A stretch of 64,000 bases of DNA, taken from NCBI RefSeq assembly GCF_000718025.1, contig NZ_JODS01000038.1:1-64000 (forward strand), in the 5' to 3' direction. Positions 1 through 7,722 of this stretch are shown here, piece by piece; positions within the stretch are counted from its first letter, which is position 1, and the number at the start of each line of letters is the position of its first letter. The position numbers were made by a program, and so were the translations under genes. The notes below the pieces were generated by a model. That model worked only from the letters and a program-made list of their open reading frames with translations, searched no databases and had not been told where the DNA came from. The stretch comes from Kitasatospora purpeofusca (GTDB lineage: Bacteria; Actinomycetota; Actinomycetes; Streptomycetales; Streptomycetaceae).

Positions 1-121
1 CGCCCACTACTCGAACATCAACGCCAACGGCTTCCGCGAGCTGCTCGAGGGCCAGAAGGTCGAGTTCGACGTCACGCAGGGCCAGAAGGGCCCGCAGGCG
101 GAGAACATTCGTCCGCTCTAG
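1..121 (+). CDS. Cold-shock protein, C-terminal fragment
   Basis: The window opens inside a gene. Reading from base 2 gives 39 residues ending at TAG (119-121), beginning [11 protein letters not shown] and containing [16 protein letters not shown] near the end. This is the C-terminal half of the roughly 67-residue actinomycete CspA-type cold-shock domain, a single-stranded nucleic acid chaperone of the cytoplasm. The RNP motifs and start lie off the window. A strong hairpin follows within 40 bases. Confidence 0.9.
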   Translation, partial: AHYSNINANGFRELLEGQKVEFDVTQGQKGPQAENIRPL

Positions 122-157
122 TACTTCCCGCTGACCGGCCCCGCCGGTCGGCCCCGG

Positions 158-190
158 GCCCGCACCGCGCACGCGCGGTGCGGGCCTTTC
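158..190 (+). terminator. Rho-independent terminator of the cold-shock gene
   Basis: A perfect inverted repeat (GCCCGCACCGCG, a short loop, CGCGGTGCGGGC) is followed by CTTTCGGTTTT. It sits 36 bases after the cold-shock stop codon. Confidence 0.8.
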
Positions 191-213
191 GGTTTTCCCG
201 CGGCGATCGGCCG

Positions 214-258
214 GTGCTCCGAGGCTCCGAGGCTCCGGTGCTCCGAGGCTCGGAGGCC
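214..258. repeat. Short imperfect repeat of GCTCCGAG units
   Basis: Four or five copies of (G)GCTCCGAG/GGCTCGGAG lie between the cold-shock terminator and the tRNA cluster. Nothing else was recognised between 190 and 320. Confidence 0.5.
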
Positions 259-321
259 CGTCGGTGGCGGCGTGAGGGACCGACCGCGTCCGCTGTGCCC
301 ATTGGCAACTGACGACACGAA

Positions 322-355
322 AAGGCCCCCGCAGCGAATTCGCTGCGAGGGCCTC
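322..355 (-). terminator. Terminator downstream of tRNA-Phe
   Basis: Read on the minus strand, AGGCCCTCGCAGCGAA pairs with its mirror arm and is followed by TTTTCG. This fits the end of the leftward tRNA transcript. Confidence 0.7.
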
Positions 356-362
356 CTGGTTG

Positions 363-436
363 TGGCCAGGGCCGGGGTCGAACCGGCGACCTTCCGCTTT
401 TCAGGCGGACGCTCGTACCAACTGAGCTACCTGGCC
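363..436 (-). tRNA. tRNA-Phe (GAA)
   Basis: The minus strand folds into a cloverleaf with acceptor GGCCAGG/CCTGGCC, discriminator A and the GTTCGACCC T-arm. The anticodon loop CTGAAAA gives anticodon GAA. It is the third gene of a leftward Glu-Asp-Phe tRNA cluster. CCA is not encoded. Confidence 0.95.
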
Positions 437-463
437 GTACTGCACCGTCTCTTGCGAGACGAG

Positions 464-537
464 CGATCCCGACGGGACTTGAACCCGCGACCTCCACCTT
501 GACAGGGTGGCGAGCTAACCAACTGCTCCACGGGACC
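464..537 (-). tRNA. tRNA-Asp (GTC)
   Basis: Minus-strand cloverleaf with acceptor GGTCCCG/CGGGATC and discriminator G, as expected for Asp. The anticodon loop CTGTCAA sits in a CCACC/GGTGG stem. It is the middle gene of the leftward tRNA cluster. Confidence 0.95.
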
Positions 538-602
538 TAAAGGTGGCGAACCACCCAGGTCTTACTGGGTCTTGCTTCACTGCACTGTACTACGGTACTG
601 CG

Positions 603-675
603 TGCCCCCAACGGGATTCGAACCCGTGCTACCGCCTTGAAAGGGCGGCGTCCTGGGCCACTAGACGATGAGGGC
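603..675 (-). tRNA. tRNA-Glu (TTC)
   Basis: Minus-strand cloverleaf with acceptor GCCCTCA/TGGGGGC and a CCGCC/GGCGG anticodon stem. The loop CTTTCAA gives anticodon TTC. It is the first gene of the leftward cluster. Confidence 0.95.
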
Positions 676-784
676 TTGCGGCCTGTCCCGCCGTTTCCGG
701 CGTTCGGGGACGTCGAGAAGCATATGGGATGTCGGGCCGATCGCCAAAACGGGTTTCGGCCAGGTGGGCGGGCGGGTCGTCCGG

Positions 785-840
785 GGGGTTCGGGACGGGG
801 GTCCGGGACGGGGGTCCGGGGCGGGGGTCCGGGGCGGGGC
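785..840. repeat. Tandem GGTCCGGGACGG-like repeat
   Basis: Four near-identical units of about 13-14 bases (GGGGGTCCGGGACG / GGGGGTCCGGGGCG) lie between tRNA-Glu and the 3' end of the metallopeptidase gene. No coding potential is evident. Confidence 0.6.
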
Positions 841-841
841 C

Positions 842-1189
842 TCAGGACCAGCCGAGCTCGTCGAGCTCGTGGTCGTCGAAGCCGAAGTGGTGGGCGACCT
901 CGTGGATCACCGTGGTGCGGACCTCCTCGACGACCTGCTCGCGGTCCTCGCACAGGCGCAGGGTCGGGCCCCGGTAGACGGTGATCCGGTCGGGGAGGAC
1001 GCCCGCGTACCACTCGCCGCGCTCGGTGAGCGGGGTGCCCTCGTAGAGGCCGAGGAGTTCCGGGTCGGCCGGGTCGGGCTCGTCCTCGACGAAGACGGCG
1101 ACGTTGTCCATCATCGCGGCGAGCTGCGGCGGGATCAGGTCGAGCGCGTCCGCGACCAGTACCTCGAAGTCTTCCGGGGTCATCTCCAC
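842..1189 (-). CDS. Small zinc metallopeptidase-like protein (zincin fold)
   Basis: The 115-residue product ends with [18 protein letters not shown] at residues 96-113. This is an HExxHxxGxxD zinc-binding signature with H96, E97 and H100 and a probable third ligand at D106. Size and motif fit the short Zincin_1 (DUF1025-type) actinobacterial proteins; the natural substrate is unknown to me. The protein is acidic, with no signal peptide, so it is probably cytoplasmic. The start is either GTG at 1189 or ATG at 1183; both are close to a GGTGGAG stretch and I cannot separate them. It is a lone leftward gene, divergent from the fluoride-export operon about 95 bases away. Confidence 0.85.
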   Translation of the reverse strand: MEMTPEDFEVLVADALDLIPPQLAAMMDNVAVFVEDEPDPADPELLGLYEGTPLTERGEWYAGVLPDRITVYRGPTLRLCEDREQVVEEVRTTVIHEVAHHFGFDDHELDELGWS

Positions 1190-1284
1190 CGGATCATTGT
1201 CGGGTCTGCGGTGACGGTGTGCCAGGCGGTCGGCGCTGTCGTTCGCCGGTGTTTGATGGGGCTGTGGCGACTTCGGAGGACTTG

Positions 1285-1743
1285 GTGGCGGACGGTGCCG
1301 TGCCCGGCCCGGGGGCGCGGCGACGCCCGCCGGTGCTGCGCGGGCAGGGGCCGGCGGTGGCGGTGGTCGCGGTCGGCGGGGCCCTGGGGGCGGTGGCCAG
1401 GTACGGGGCGGGGCGGCTGTGGCCGACCGGCCCGTCGGCCTTCCCGTGGACGACCCTGCTGGTGAACGTGGCGGGGTGCGCCGTGATCGGGGTCTTCCTG
1501 GTGGTGATCACCGAGGGGCGTCCGGTCCGTCCGCTGGTGCGGCCGTTCTTCGGGACCGGTGTGCTGGGCGGGTTCACGACCTTCTCGACGTACGCGGCGG
1601 ACTTCCGCCGGCTGGTGGCGGAGGGGCGGCCCGGCCCGGCGGCGGGGTACCTGGCGTTGACGCTGCTGGCGGCGCTGGCGGCGGTCTGGGCGGCGGCCGC
1701 GGTGACGCGCGGGCTGCTGCGGCGGACCGGGGTGCGGGCATGA
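1285..1743 (+). CDS. crcB: Fluoride ion channel CrcB/Fluc, first subunit
   Basis: About 152 residues with the Fluc signatures in order: [18 protein letters not shown] and [14 protein letters not shown], plus four hydrophobic segments. Family members form dual-topology dimers that export fluoride across the plasma membrane. I chose GTG 1285 because GGAGGA lies just upstream (1275-1280); GTG 1264 is an in-frame alternative. The stop overlaps the next start (ATGA, 1740-1743). A second Fluc gene follows two genes on, so the channel may be a heterodimer of the two proteins, a pattern known from Gram-positive bacteria. I saw no fluoride riboswitch core upstream. Confidence 0.92.
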   Translation: MADGAVPGPGARRRPPVLRGQGPAVAVVAVGGALGAVARYGAGRLWPTGPSAFPWTTLLVNVAGCAVIGVFLVVITEGRPVRPLVRPFFGTGVLGGFTTFSTYAADFRRLVAEGRPGPAAGYLALTLLAALAAVWAAAAVTRGLLRRTGVRA

Positions 1744-2168
1744 CGGCCGGAGCGCCTGCAACGTCCGGGGAGTCCGGGGAGGCCGGGGCGCCCCGGCTGG
1801 GCGGGCCCGCGCTGCGGCTGACCGTGCTGGTCGGCGAGAACGACCGCTGGCACCACCGCCCGCTGTACAGCGAGATCGTGCACCGGGCGCGGGCCGCCGG
1901 GCTGGCCGGGGCGAGCGTGTTCCGGGGGATCGAGGGCTTCGGCGCGTCCTCGCTGGTGCACACGGCGCGGCTGCTGTCGCTGAGCGAGGACCTGCCGGTG
2001 GCGGTGGTGATCGTGGACACCGAGGAGCGGGTGCGGGCCTTCCTGCCCGAGCTGGACGGGCTGCGGCCGGCGGGGCTGGTGACCCTGGAGCGGTGCGAGG
2101 TGCTCCGGTACGCGGGGCCGCCCGCCGGCTCCGACGGGACCGGCACCGAAGGGCAGGGCGGGGCGTGA
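1740..2168 (+). CDS. DUF190 family protein in fluoride operon
   Basis: 142 residues. The core [19 protein letters not shown] and the later [16 protein letters not shown] are the hallmarks of DUF190, a PII-like ferredoxin-fold family frequently encoded beside crcB. It is probably a cytoplasmic trimer that binds a small ligand or regulates the channel; the role is inferred from the conserved neighbourhood. It overlaps both flanking crcB genes by four bases (ATGA and GTGA), so the three genes are translationally coupled. The N-terminal 24 residues are Ala/Gly-rich and disordered-looking. Confidence 0.88.
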   Translation: MTAGAPATSGESGEAGAPRLGGPALRLTVLVGENDRWHHRPLYSEIVHRARAAGLAGASVFRGIEGFGASSLVHTARLLSLSEDLPVAVVIVDTEERVRAFLPELDGLRPAGLVTLERCEVLRYAGPPAGSDGTGTEGQGGA

Positions 2169-2539
2169 ACTGGCTGCTGGTGGTGCTCGGGGCGACGGTC
2201 GGCGCGCCGCTGCGGTACCTGACCGACCGGGCCGTGCAGTCCCGGCACGACTCGGTCTTCCCCTGGGGGACCTTCACCGTGAACGTGGCCGGCTGCCTGG
2301 TCCTCGGCCTGGTGACCGGGGCGGTGGCGGCCGGTGCCGCGTCCTCGCAGGTCCAGCTGCTGCTGGGGACGGGGCTGTGCGGCGCGCTGACCACGTACTC
2401 GACGTTCTCGTACGAGACGCTGCGGCTGGTCGAGGGCGGGGCCGGGCGGTACGCCCTGGTGAACGTCCTGGGCAGCGTCGTGGCGGGCCTGGCGGCGGTG
2501 TACGCGGGCGCCGGGCTGGCCGGGGCCCTCTGGGGCTGA
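2165..2539 (+). CDS. crcB: Fluoride ion channel CrcB/Fluc, second subunit
   Basis: 124 residues beginning [19 protein letters not shown]. It has the conserved [12 protein letters not shown] helix and the [18 protein letters not shown] segment that lines the Fluc pore. The length is normal for the family. The GTG start at 2165 overlaps the DUF190 stop. It is about as diverged from the first copy as expected for obligate heterodimer partners. It is the last gene of the operon; no strong terminator hairpin was noted in the 185 bases before the next gene. Confidence 0.92.
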   Translation: MNWLLVVLGATVGAPLRYLTDRAVQSRHDSVFPWGTFTVNVAGCLVLGLVTGAVAAGAASSQVQLLLGTGLCGALTTYSTFSYETLRLVEGGAGRYALVNVLGSVVAGLAAVYAGAGLAGALWG

Positions 2540-2724
2540 CCCGGGGCCGCACGGCTCGTCGGTTCTTCGTCGAACCCCCGAGCGAAGGGGGCCCGCCAGG
2601 CGCTCGTTCGAGTGCTCCCGGTGCGTCCACCCGTGTCCGTGCGCCGGGGGCGCGCGTTGGGCACCCGCAAGGGTGGCCGTGCGCGCGTGGTGGGCGGCCC
2701 GGGCGGGGCGGGAGAGGGAGCTCG

Positions 2725-3567
2725 GTGGCGGCGATGCGTGCGATGCGTGCGGTGGCGGAGCGGGAGACGGCGGTGGACCGAGGCGGACCCGAGCGGGCCG
2801 GAGCCGAGCGGGCCGGAGCGGAGCGGACGCGGGTGGTCCGGTCCGGGGCGGCCCGGGCGGTGGCGGTCCTGGCGGTGGCCGGGCTGGGGCTGACGGGGTG
2901 CATGTCGGTCGGGCCGGGCGCGGACGAGAAGCACCGCACGGCGCCGGTCGGCCAGGCCGGGACGCCGGCCAGGCCGGGGCCGACCGTCTCGGCCTCGCCC
3001 AGCGGTGGCGGACACCAGGGCGGCGCGGTCGGGCGCTCGGAGCGGGCGGGGGGCGCGCAGGCCCAGAGCGCCTCGGCCGGCGGCATGAACGCGGCCCCCG
3101 GGGAGCCGGCCGTCGGCGCGAACGGCGCGGCGGGTGCCGGGGGCGGGAACGGCGCGGGCGGCGTCAACGGCGCGCCCGCAGTCGCGGAACCCGTACCGGC
3201 GGCGGCCCCCGGTGAGCCCGTGCCCGGCGCGAGCGGCACCGCGGGGGGCGCGAGCGCCAGCCCCGCACCTCGTCCGGGCGGCACCGCCGCCGCGGGCGGG
3301 GCGGCAGGGGGCACGGCGGGCACGGGCGCCGCCGCCGGCGGCACCGGGCACCCCACGGGCGGCACGGGGGCCACCACCGGCACCGGCACCGGCGACGGCC
3401 GCTCCGGCGGGGCCACGGCCTCCGCCCCGGCCGCCAGCCCCTCCGGCCACCCGAGCACGCCGGAGCCCGGCCACACCACACCCGCCCCGACCGCCACCCC
3501 GGCCCCGGAGCCGACGGTCGCCCCCAGTGCCACGGCGGCCCCCAGCGCCGGACCGGGCGCACACTGA
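2725..3567 (+). CDS. Low-complexity lipoprotein
   Basis: 280 residues from GTG 2725, which has GGAGAGGGAG just upstream. An unusually long charged n-region (about 40 residues) precedes the hydrophobic run AVAVLAVAGLGLTGC, giving a lipobox with Cys near residue 59. After processing almost the whole protein is Gly/Ala/Pro/Thr/Ser repeat sequence with no folded domain I recognise. It is probably a surface-exposed, lipid-anchored spacer or wall-associated protein. ATG 2734 or ATG 2743 would shorten the n-region. The coding call rests on strand-consistent codon use and the clean lipobox, since repeats make composition alone unreliable. Confidence 0.65.
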   Translation: MAAMRAMRAVAERETAVDRGGPERAGAERAGAERTRVVRSGAARAVAVLAVAGLGLTGCMSVGPGADEKHRTAPVGQAGTPARPGPTVSASPSGGGHQGGAVGRSERAGGAQAQSASAGGMNAAPGEPAVGANGAAGAGGGNGAGGVNGAPAVAEPVPAAAPGEPVPGASGTAGGASASPAPRPGGTAAAGGAAGGTAGTGAAAGGTGHPTGGTGATTGTGTGDGRSGGATASAPAASPSGHPSTPEPGHTTPAPTATPAPEPTVAPSATAAPSAGPGAH

Positions 3568-3776
3568 AGGGACTTGAATCACAGCCTGGCCTCGGCATTT
3601 GCCTCCGATCCCCAGGCTCGTCTATGGTGGTAGATCGTTCGTTTGATTCATTTGTCTGGCGCCCTACATCCATCTGGCGCCCTTGGCGCGTTCCGGCGAT
3701 CCGTGGCTGACCGCATAGAGGCGGTTGTGAAACAGAACCCCGGACTTTGGCGCGTGCCACTTCCGGAAGGTTTTGC

Positions 3777-6134
3777 ATGTCTCTCGTTGACGACGCCCGC
3801 TTCGCCATGCCCGCGAGCGAGTCCGCCGCCGATGTCACCACCACCGCCCCCGAGGCCGACGCCGAGCTGATCGCCGCCGTCGACGCCGTCGAGGACGCCA
3901 CCACCGAGGCCGTCGCGGACGACGCCGCCGAGGCCGACGACACCACCGACTCCACCGACGCCGCCGAGGGCGACGACGAGGCCGCCGAGGCCGAGCCGAC
4001 CCTCACCTTCGGCGACCTGGGCCTGCCGGACGACATCGTCCGCGCCCTCGCCAAGCGCGGCGTCACCACCCCGTTCCCGATCCAGGCCGCGACCATCCCG
4101 GACGCCCTGGCCGGCAAGGACGTGCTGGGCCGCGGCCGTACCGGCTCCGGCAAGACCCTCAGCTTCGGCCTGCCGCTGCTGACCCGCCTCGCCGCCGGCG
4201 AGCGCACCCGCGCCAAGTCCCCGCGCGGTCTGATCCTGGTCCCGACCCGCGAGCTGGCGATGCAGGTCGCCGACGCCCTGGAGCCCTTCGGCTCGGTGCT
4301 CGGCCTGCGCCTCAAGGTCGTCTGCGGCGGTACCTCGATGTCGAACCAGATCTACGCGCTGGAGCGCGGCGTCGACGTCCTGGTGGCCACCCCCGGCCGT
4401 CTGCGCGACCTGATCAACCGCGGTTCCGCCAAGCTCGACGACGTCCAGGTCGCCGTCCTCGACGAGGCCGACCAGATGGCCGACATGGGCTTCCTGCCCG
4501 AGGTCACCGAGATCCTCGACCAGGTCCCGGCCGGCGGCCAGCGCCTGCTGTTCTCCGCCACCCTGGAGAACGAGATCGACACCCTGGTCAAGCGCTACCT
4601 GAACAACCCGGTCACCCACGAGGTCGACCCGTCGGCCGGCGCCGTGACCACCATGACCCACCACATCCTCGTGGTGAAGCCCAAGGACAAGGCGCCGATC
4701 ACCAACGCGATCGCCGCCCGCAAGGGCCGCACGATCATCTTCGTCCGCACCCAGATGGGTGCCGACCGCGTCGCCGAGCAGCTGCTCGAGGCCGGTGTGA
4801 AGGCCGACGCGCTGCACGGCGGCATGACCCAGGGCGCCCGTACCCGGGTGCTCGGCGACTTCAAGGACGGCTACGTCAACGTCGTCGTCGCGACCGACGT
4901 CGCCGCCCGCGGCATCCACGTCGACGGCATCGACCTGGTGCTGAACGTCGACCCGGCCGGCGACCACAAGGACTACCTGCACCGCTCCGGCCGCACCGCC
5001 CGGGCCGGCCGTTCCGGCACCGTCGTCACCCTGGTGCTGCCGCACCAGCGCCGCAGCGTCTTCCGCCTGATGGAGGACGCGGGCGTCGACGCCGGCCGCC
5101 ACATCCTCGACCACGCCTTCGACGCCGAGGTGGCCCGGATCACCGGTGCCCGCTCGCTGGTCGAGGTCCAGGCCGAGAGCGCGGCGAACATCGCCGGCGC
5201 CGCCGAGCGCGAGATCGCCGACATGACCCGTCAGCTGGAGCGCGCGCAGCGCCGCGCCACCGAGCTGCGCGAGGAGGCCGACCGGCTGGCCTCGCGGGCC
5301 GCGCGCGAGCGGGCCGAGCTGGGCATCGTGGACGAGGCCCCGGCCGCCGAGGGCGAGGAGACCGCCGCCGCGACCGTGACCGAGCCGGCGGCCGCCGCCG
5401 AGCCGACCGAGGAGCGCACGCCGTCGTACCGCGAGGCGCGCACCGAGCGACCGGCGTTCAACCGCGACCGTGACCGCGGCGAGCGCGGCGGTTCCGGCCG
5501 TGACCGTGACGACCGCGGTGGCCGTTCCTTCGGTGACCGTGACCGCGGCGAGCGCGGTGGCTTCAACCGTGACCGTGACGACCGCGGTGGCCGTTCCTTC
5601 AGTGACCGTGACCGTGACCGCGGCCAGGGCGGTGGCTTCAACCGTGACCGTGACGACCGCGGTGGCCGTTCCTTCGGTGACCGTGACCGCGGCCAGGGTG
5701 GCGGCTTCAACCGCGGCGGCGGCTTCAACCGCGACGACCGTCCGGCCCGTTCCTTCGGTGACCGTGACCGTGGCCAGGGTGGCGGCTTCAACCGTGACCG
5801 TGACGACCGTGGCGGCCGTTCCTTCGGTGACCGTGACCGTGGCCAGGGTGGCGGCTTCAACCGTGACCGCGACGACCGCGGTGGCCGTTCCTTCGGTGAC
5901 CGTCCGGCCCGTTCCTTCGGCGACCGTCCGGCCTTCGGTGGCCGTGACCGCGACGAGCGCGGCGGCAGCAACAACCGTCCGTTCGCCCGCCGTGACGACC
6001 ACCGCTCCGGTGGCCGCCCGCAGGCCGGTGGCGGCTTCAACCGCGACCGCGGCGACGAGCGCGGTGGCCGTTCCTCCGGTGGCTACAACGCCGGCTTCAA
6101 CCGCGACGACCGCAAGCCGCGCTGGAAGAACTGA
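3777..6134 (+). CDS. DEAD-box ATP-dependent RNA helicase with long RGG-type tail
   Basis: 785 residues. An acidic Ala/Glu/Asp-rich head (about 1-75) precedes a complete helicase core: Q motif around FPIQ (100-103), Walker A GRTGSGKT (120-127), PTRELAMQ, ATPGR, DEAD at 229-232, SAT, HGGMTQ, ATDVAARGI and HRSGRTAR. From about residue 561 the tail is a tandem array of NRDRDDRGGRSFGDRDRG-like units, an arginine/glycine RNA-binding tail of the DeaD/CsdA type. It probably remodels structured RNA in ribosome assembly and cold adaptation. ATG 3777 has GGAAGG seven bases upstream. The 210-base upstream gap fits a long leader, and a large hairpin terminates the gene. Confidence 0.95.
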   Translation: MSLVDDARFAMPASESAADVTTTAPEADAELIAAVDAVEDATTEAVADDAAEADDTTDSTDAAEGDDEAAEAEPTLTFGDLGLPDDIVRALAKRGVTTPFPIQAATIPDALAGKDVLGRGRTGSGKTLSFGLPLLTRLAAGERTRAKSPRGLILVPTRELAMQVADALEPFGSVLGLRLKVVCGGTSMSNQIYALERGVDVLVATPGRLRDLINRGSAKLDDVQVAVLDEADQMADMGFLPEVTEILDQVPAGGQRLLFSATLENEIDTLVKRYLNNPVTHEVDPSAGAVTTMTHHILVVKPKDKAPITNAIAARKGRTIIFVRTQMGADRVAEQLLEAGVKADALHGGMTQGARTRVLGDFKDGYVNVVVATDVAARGIHVDGIDLVLNVDPAGDHKDYLHRSGRTARAGRSGTVVTLVLPHQRRSVFRLMEDAGVDAGRHILDHAFDAEVARITGARSLVEVQAESAANIAGAAEREIADMTRQLERAQRRATELREEADRLASRAARERAELGIVDEAPAAEGEETAAATVTEPAAAAEPTEERTPSYREARTERPAFNRDRDRGERGGSGRDRDDRGGRSFGDRDRGERGGFNRDRDDRGGRSFSDRDRDRGQGGGFNRDRDDRGGRSFGDRDRGQGGGFNRGGGFNRDDRPARSFGDRDRGQGGGFNRDRDDRGGRSFGDRDRGQGGGFNRDRDDRGGRSFGDRPARSFGDRPAFGGRDRDERGGSNNRPFARRDDHRSGGRPQAGGGFNRDRGDERGGRSSGGYNAGFNRDDRKPRWKN
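5457..5930 (+). repeat. In-gene tandem repeat encoding the helicase RGG tail
   Basis: Units of roughly 60 bases built from CGTGACCGTGACGACCGCGG and TTCCTTCGGTGACCGTGACC recur six or seven times. They encode RDRDDRGGRSFGDRDRGQGG-type peptides. Such arrays readily change copy number by slippage. Confidence 0.85.
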
Positions 6135-6161
6135 CGCCGGCTAGTACTCGCGCATCGCACC

Positions 6162-6207
6162 ACGGCCACGGGCCCGCTCCGCACCATCGGAGCGGGCCCG
6201 TGGCCGT
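6162..6207 (+). terminator. Large hairpin terminator after the helicase gene
   Basis: A 20-base perfect inverted repeat (ACGGCCACGGGCCCGCTCCG and its complement) around a six-base loop lies 27 bases after the helicase stop. There is no T-run, as is common in GC-rich actinomycetes. Confidence 0.8.
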
Positions 6208-6303
6208 TCGGCGTTCCCGTGCGCCGGAGTCCCCGCGACCGTTGTTCTATTGCTGAGAATAACCAGTGGCGCGGTGCGTGCCCCGTCGCCTACGGTCGGC
6301 CGC

Positions 6304-7146
6304 ATGAGCAGCAGACTGCGTGATGTGGCGGCGGTGAACGAGGGCATCGCCGAGCGGGGGAGCTACCGCGCGTCCGGGGGCGAGCCCGTGGATCTGGCCG
6401 AGCGCCTGGCGGCGGCCAGGGCCGGGACGGTGTCGTACGACCCGGCCGGTCTCGACGCGCTGGTCGCGGCGGGCGGCCCGGGGCCGACAGCGGCGTCCGG
6501 CACGGTCGAGGTCACGGCCGAGGGCAGCGTCCAGGCGGCCCGTCGGCTGTTCGAGGCGGGGGCGGGGCCGGTCGGGGTGCTGAACTTCGCCTCCGCGCGG
6601 AACCCCGGCGGCGGCTATCTGCGCGGAGCCCGGGCCCAGGAGGAGGATCTCTGCCGCAGCGCGCTCCTCTACACCTCCCTGGTGGAGGCACCGGACTACT
6701 ACGAGGCGCACCGCGCCTCCGGCGACCTCCGGTACAGCCACCGGGTGATCGTCTCCCCCGGGGTGCCGGTGATCCGGGGCGAGGACGGCGGGCTGCTGGC
6801 ACGGCCGTACCCGGTGACGTTCCTGACCTCGCCCGCGCCGAACGCCGGCCAGCTCGCGCTGCGGGCCGAGGGCGGCCGGGTGGACGTCCGGGGTGTGCTC
6901 GCGGAGCGGGCCGAGCGCGTGCTCGCGGCGGCGGCGCGGCACGGGATCCGCGCGCTGGTGCTGGGGGCGTGGGGCTGCGGGGTGTTCCGCAACGACCCGG
7001 CCGAGGTCGCGGAGGCCTTCGAGCTGGCGCTGGCCCGGTACGGGGCGGCCTTCGACCGGGTGGTCTTCGCGGTCTGGGACCGGACGCCGGTCTCGCCGAA
7101 CCGGGCCGCGTTCGAGGCCCGGTTCGGCGGCGGGGGAGAGGGGTGA
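6304..7146 (+). CDS. Bacterial-type poly(ADP-ribose) glycohydrolase (TIGR02452 family)
   Basis: 280 residues. PGGGYLRGARAQEEDLCR at 101-118 contains the PARG signature: the GGG loop (102-104) and catalytic QEE (112-114). YSHRVIVSPGVPVIR and LVLGAWGCGVFRNDP complete the macrodomain ADP-ribose site. The family hydrolyses ribose-ribose bonds of ADP-ribose polymers in the cytoplasm; the in vivo bacterial substrate is not settled. The length matches known bacterial PARGs. ATG 6304 follows a possible promoter (TTGTTC, TATTGC) near 6240. It is monocistronic. It belongs to the same broad ADP-ribose theme as the macro-domain genes 12-13 kb downstream but is not linked to them. Confidence 0.9.
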   Translation: MSSRLRDVAAVNEGIAERGSYRASGGEPVDLAERLAAARAGTVSYDPAGLDALVAAGGPGPTAASGTVEVTAEGSVQAARRLFEAGAGPVGVLNFASARNPGGGYLRGARAQEEDLCRSALLYTSLVEAPDYYEAHRASGDLRYSHRVIVSPGVPVIRGEDGGLLARPYPVTFLTSPAPNAGQLALRAEGGRVDVRGVLAERAERVLAAAARHGIRALVLGAWGCGVFRNDPAEVAEAFELALARYGAAFDRVVFAVWDRTPVSPNRAAFEARFGGGGEG

Positions 7147-7192
7147 GGGCAGTGCGGTGAGGGGTGAGGGGAGCGGGGTGAGGTGGTGCCGC

Positions 7193-7528
7193 TCAGCTCT
7201 TCCGGGTGACGAGCACCGTGGTGGCGGCCGAGGCGGCGGTGACCACCCCGGTGACGGCGAGGACGGCGGGCCAGGCGCCGATCCGCTTCGCCAGCGGGTG
7301 CGAGCCGCCGAAGGCTGCCACATAGAGCCCGGTCAGGGCGGCCGCGGCGGGCGCGCCCGAGCGGCGGTGCCACTGTGCGGCGGCGCCCGCGCCGGCCACG
7401 GCCAGCACGGCACCGCCGAGCTGCCGCTTGCCGCTCCACCGGGCGACGCCGTAGCCGCCGACCAGACCACCCGCCGCCGTCAGTGCGGCGGGTGCGGTGG
7501 CCGTGAGCGTGTTCGGGATCCTCGCCAT
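7193..7528 (-). CDS. Small hypothetical membrane protein
   Basis: 111 residues starting MARIPNTLTATAPAALTAAG, with three or four hydrophobic helices (about 12-30, 37-53, 58-75 and 85-105) and a short basic tail VTRKS. It resembles unnamed actinomycete membrane proteins; I assign no function. ATG 7528 is preceded by GAGGAG about 11 bases upstream. It is a lone leftward gene, convergent with the PARG gene, with the short gap between them filled by GGTGAGGG-like repeats (7140-7190). Confidence 0.7.
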   Translation of the reverse strand: MARIPNTLTATAPAALTAAGGLVGGYGVARWSGKRQLGGAVLAVAGAGAAAQWHRRSGAPAAAALTGLYVAAFGGSHPLAKRIGAWPAVLAVTGVVTAASAATTVLVTRKS

Positions 7529-7662
7529 CGTCGGTTCCACTCCTCGACTCCAGGCGGATCCGGTGCGGACCCGCGGCGGATTCCTCGGGACCGCGGGGCG
7601 CCCGGCCCCGGATTCCCCGGAGCTCCGACCATAACCCGGCGCCCCGGTGGCCCACCGGCGGC

Positions 7663-7722
7663 TGCCGCACCGCCCGCTACCGCACCGCCCGCTACCGCAC
7701 CGCCCGCTACCGCACCGCCTGC
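7663..7722. repeat. 15-base tandem repeat overlapping a gene end
   Basis: Four copies of CCGCACCGCCCGCTA (the last diverged) run from the intergenic gap into the last codons of the leftward hypothetical gene. Copy-number change here would alter that protein's C-terminus. Confidence 0.75.

Noticed and set aside
603..675. tRNA genes as attachment sites for an integrated element
   Set aside because: No integrase, excisionase operon or repeat of the tRNA 3' ends was found near either tRNA locus.
1190..1284. Possible fluoride riboswitch upstream of crcB
   Set aside because: I looked for the conserved crcB-motif core and pseudoknot and could not align it. The gap is too short and lacks the consensus.
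1180..3582. 800-residue leftward open frame opposite the fluoride and lipoprotein genes
   Set aside because: Low-complexity Arg/Pro/Gly sequence with no domain; it mirrors the codon bias of the real rightward genes.
5457..5930. CRISPR-like array
   Set aside because: The repeats are contiguous, in frame, and encode the RGG tail of the helicase; there are no unique spacers.
6304..7146. PARG gene as part of the macro/TIR locus
   Set aside because: It lies more than 7 kb away among unrelated genes on its own transcript; the shared ADP-ribose theme alone is not enough.
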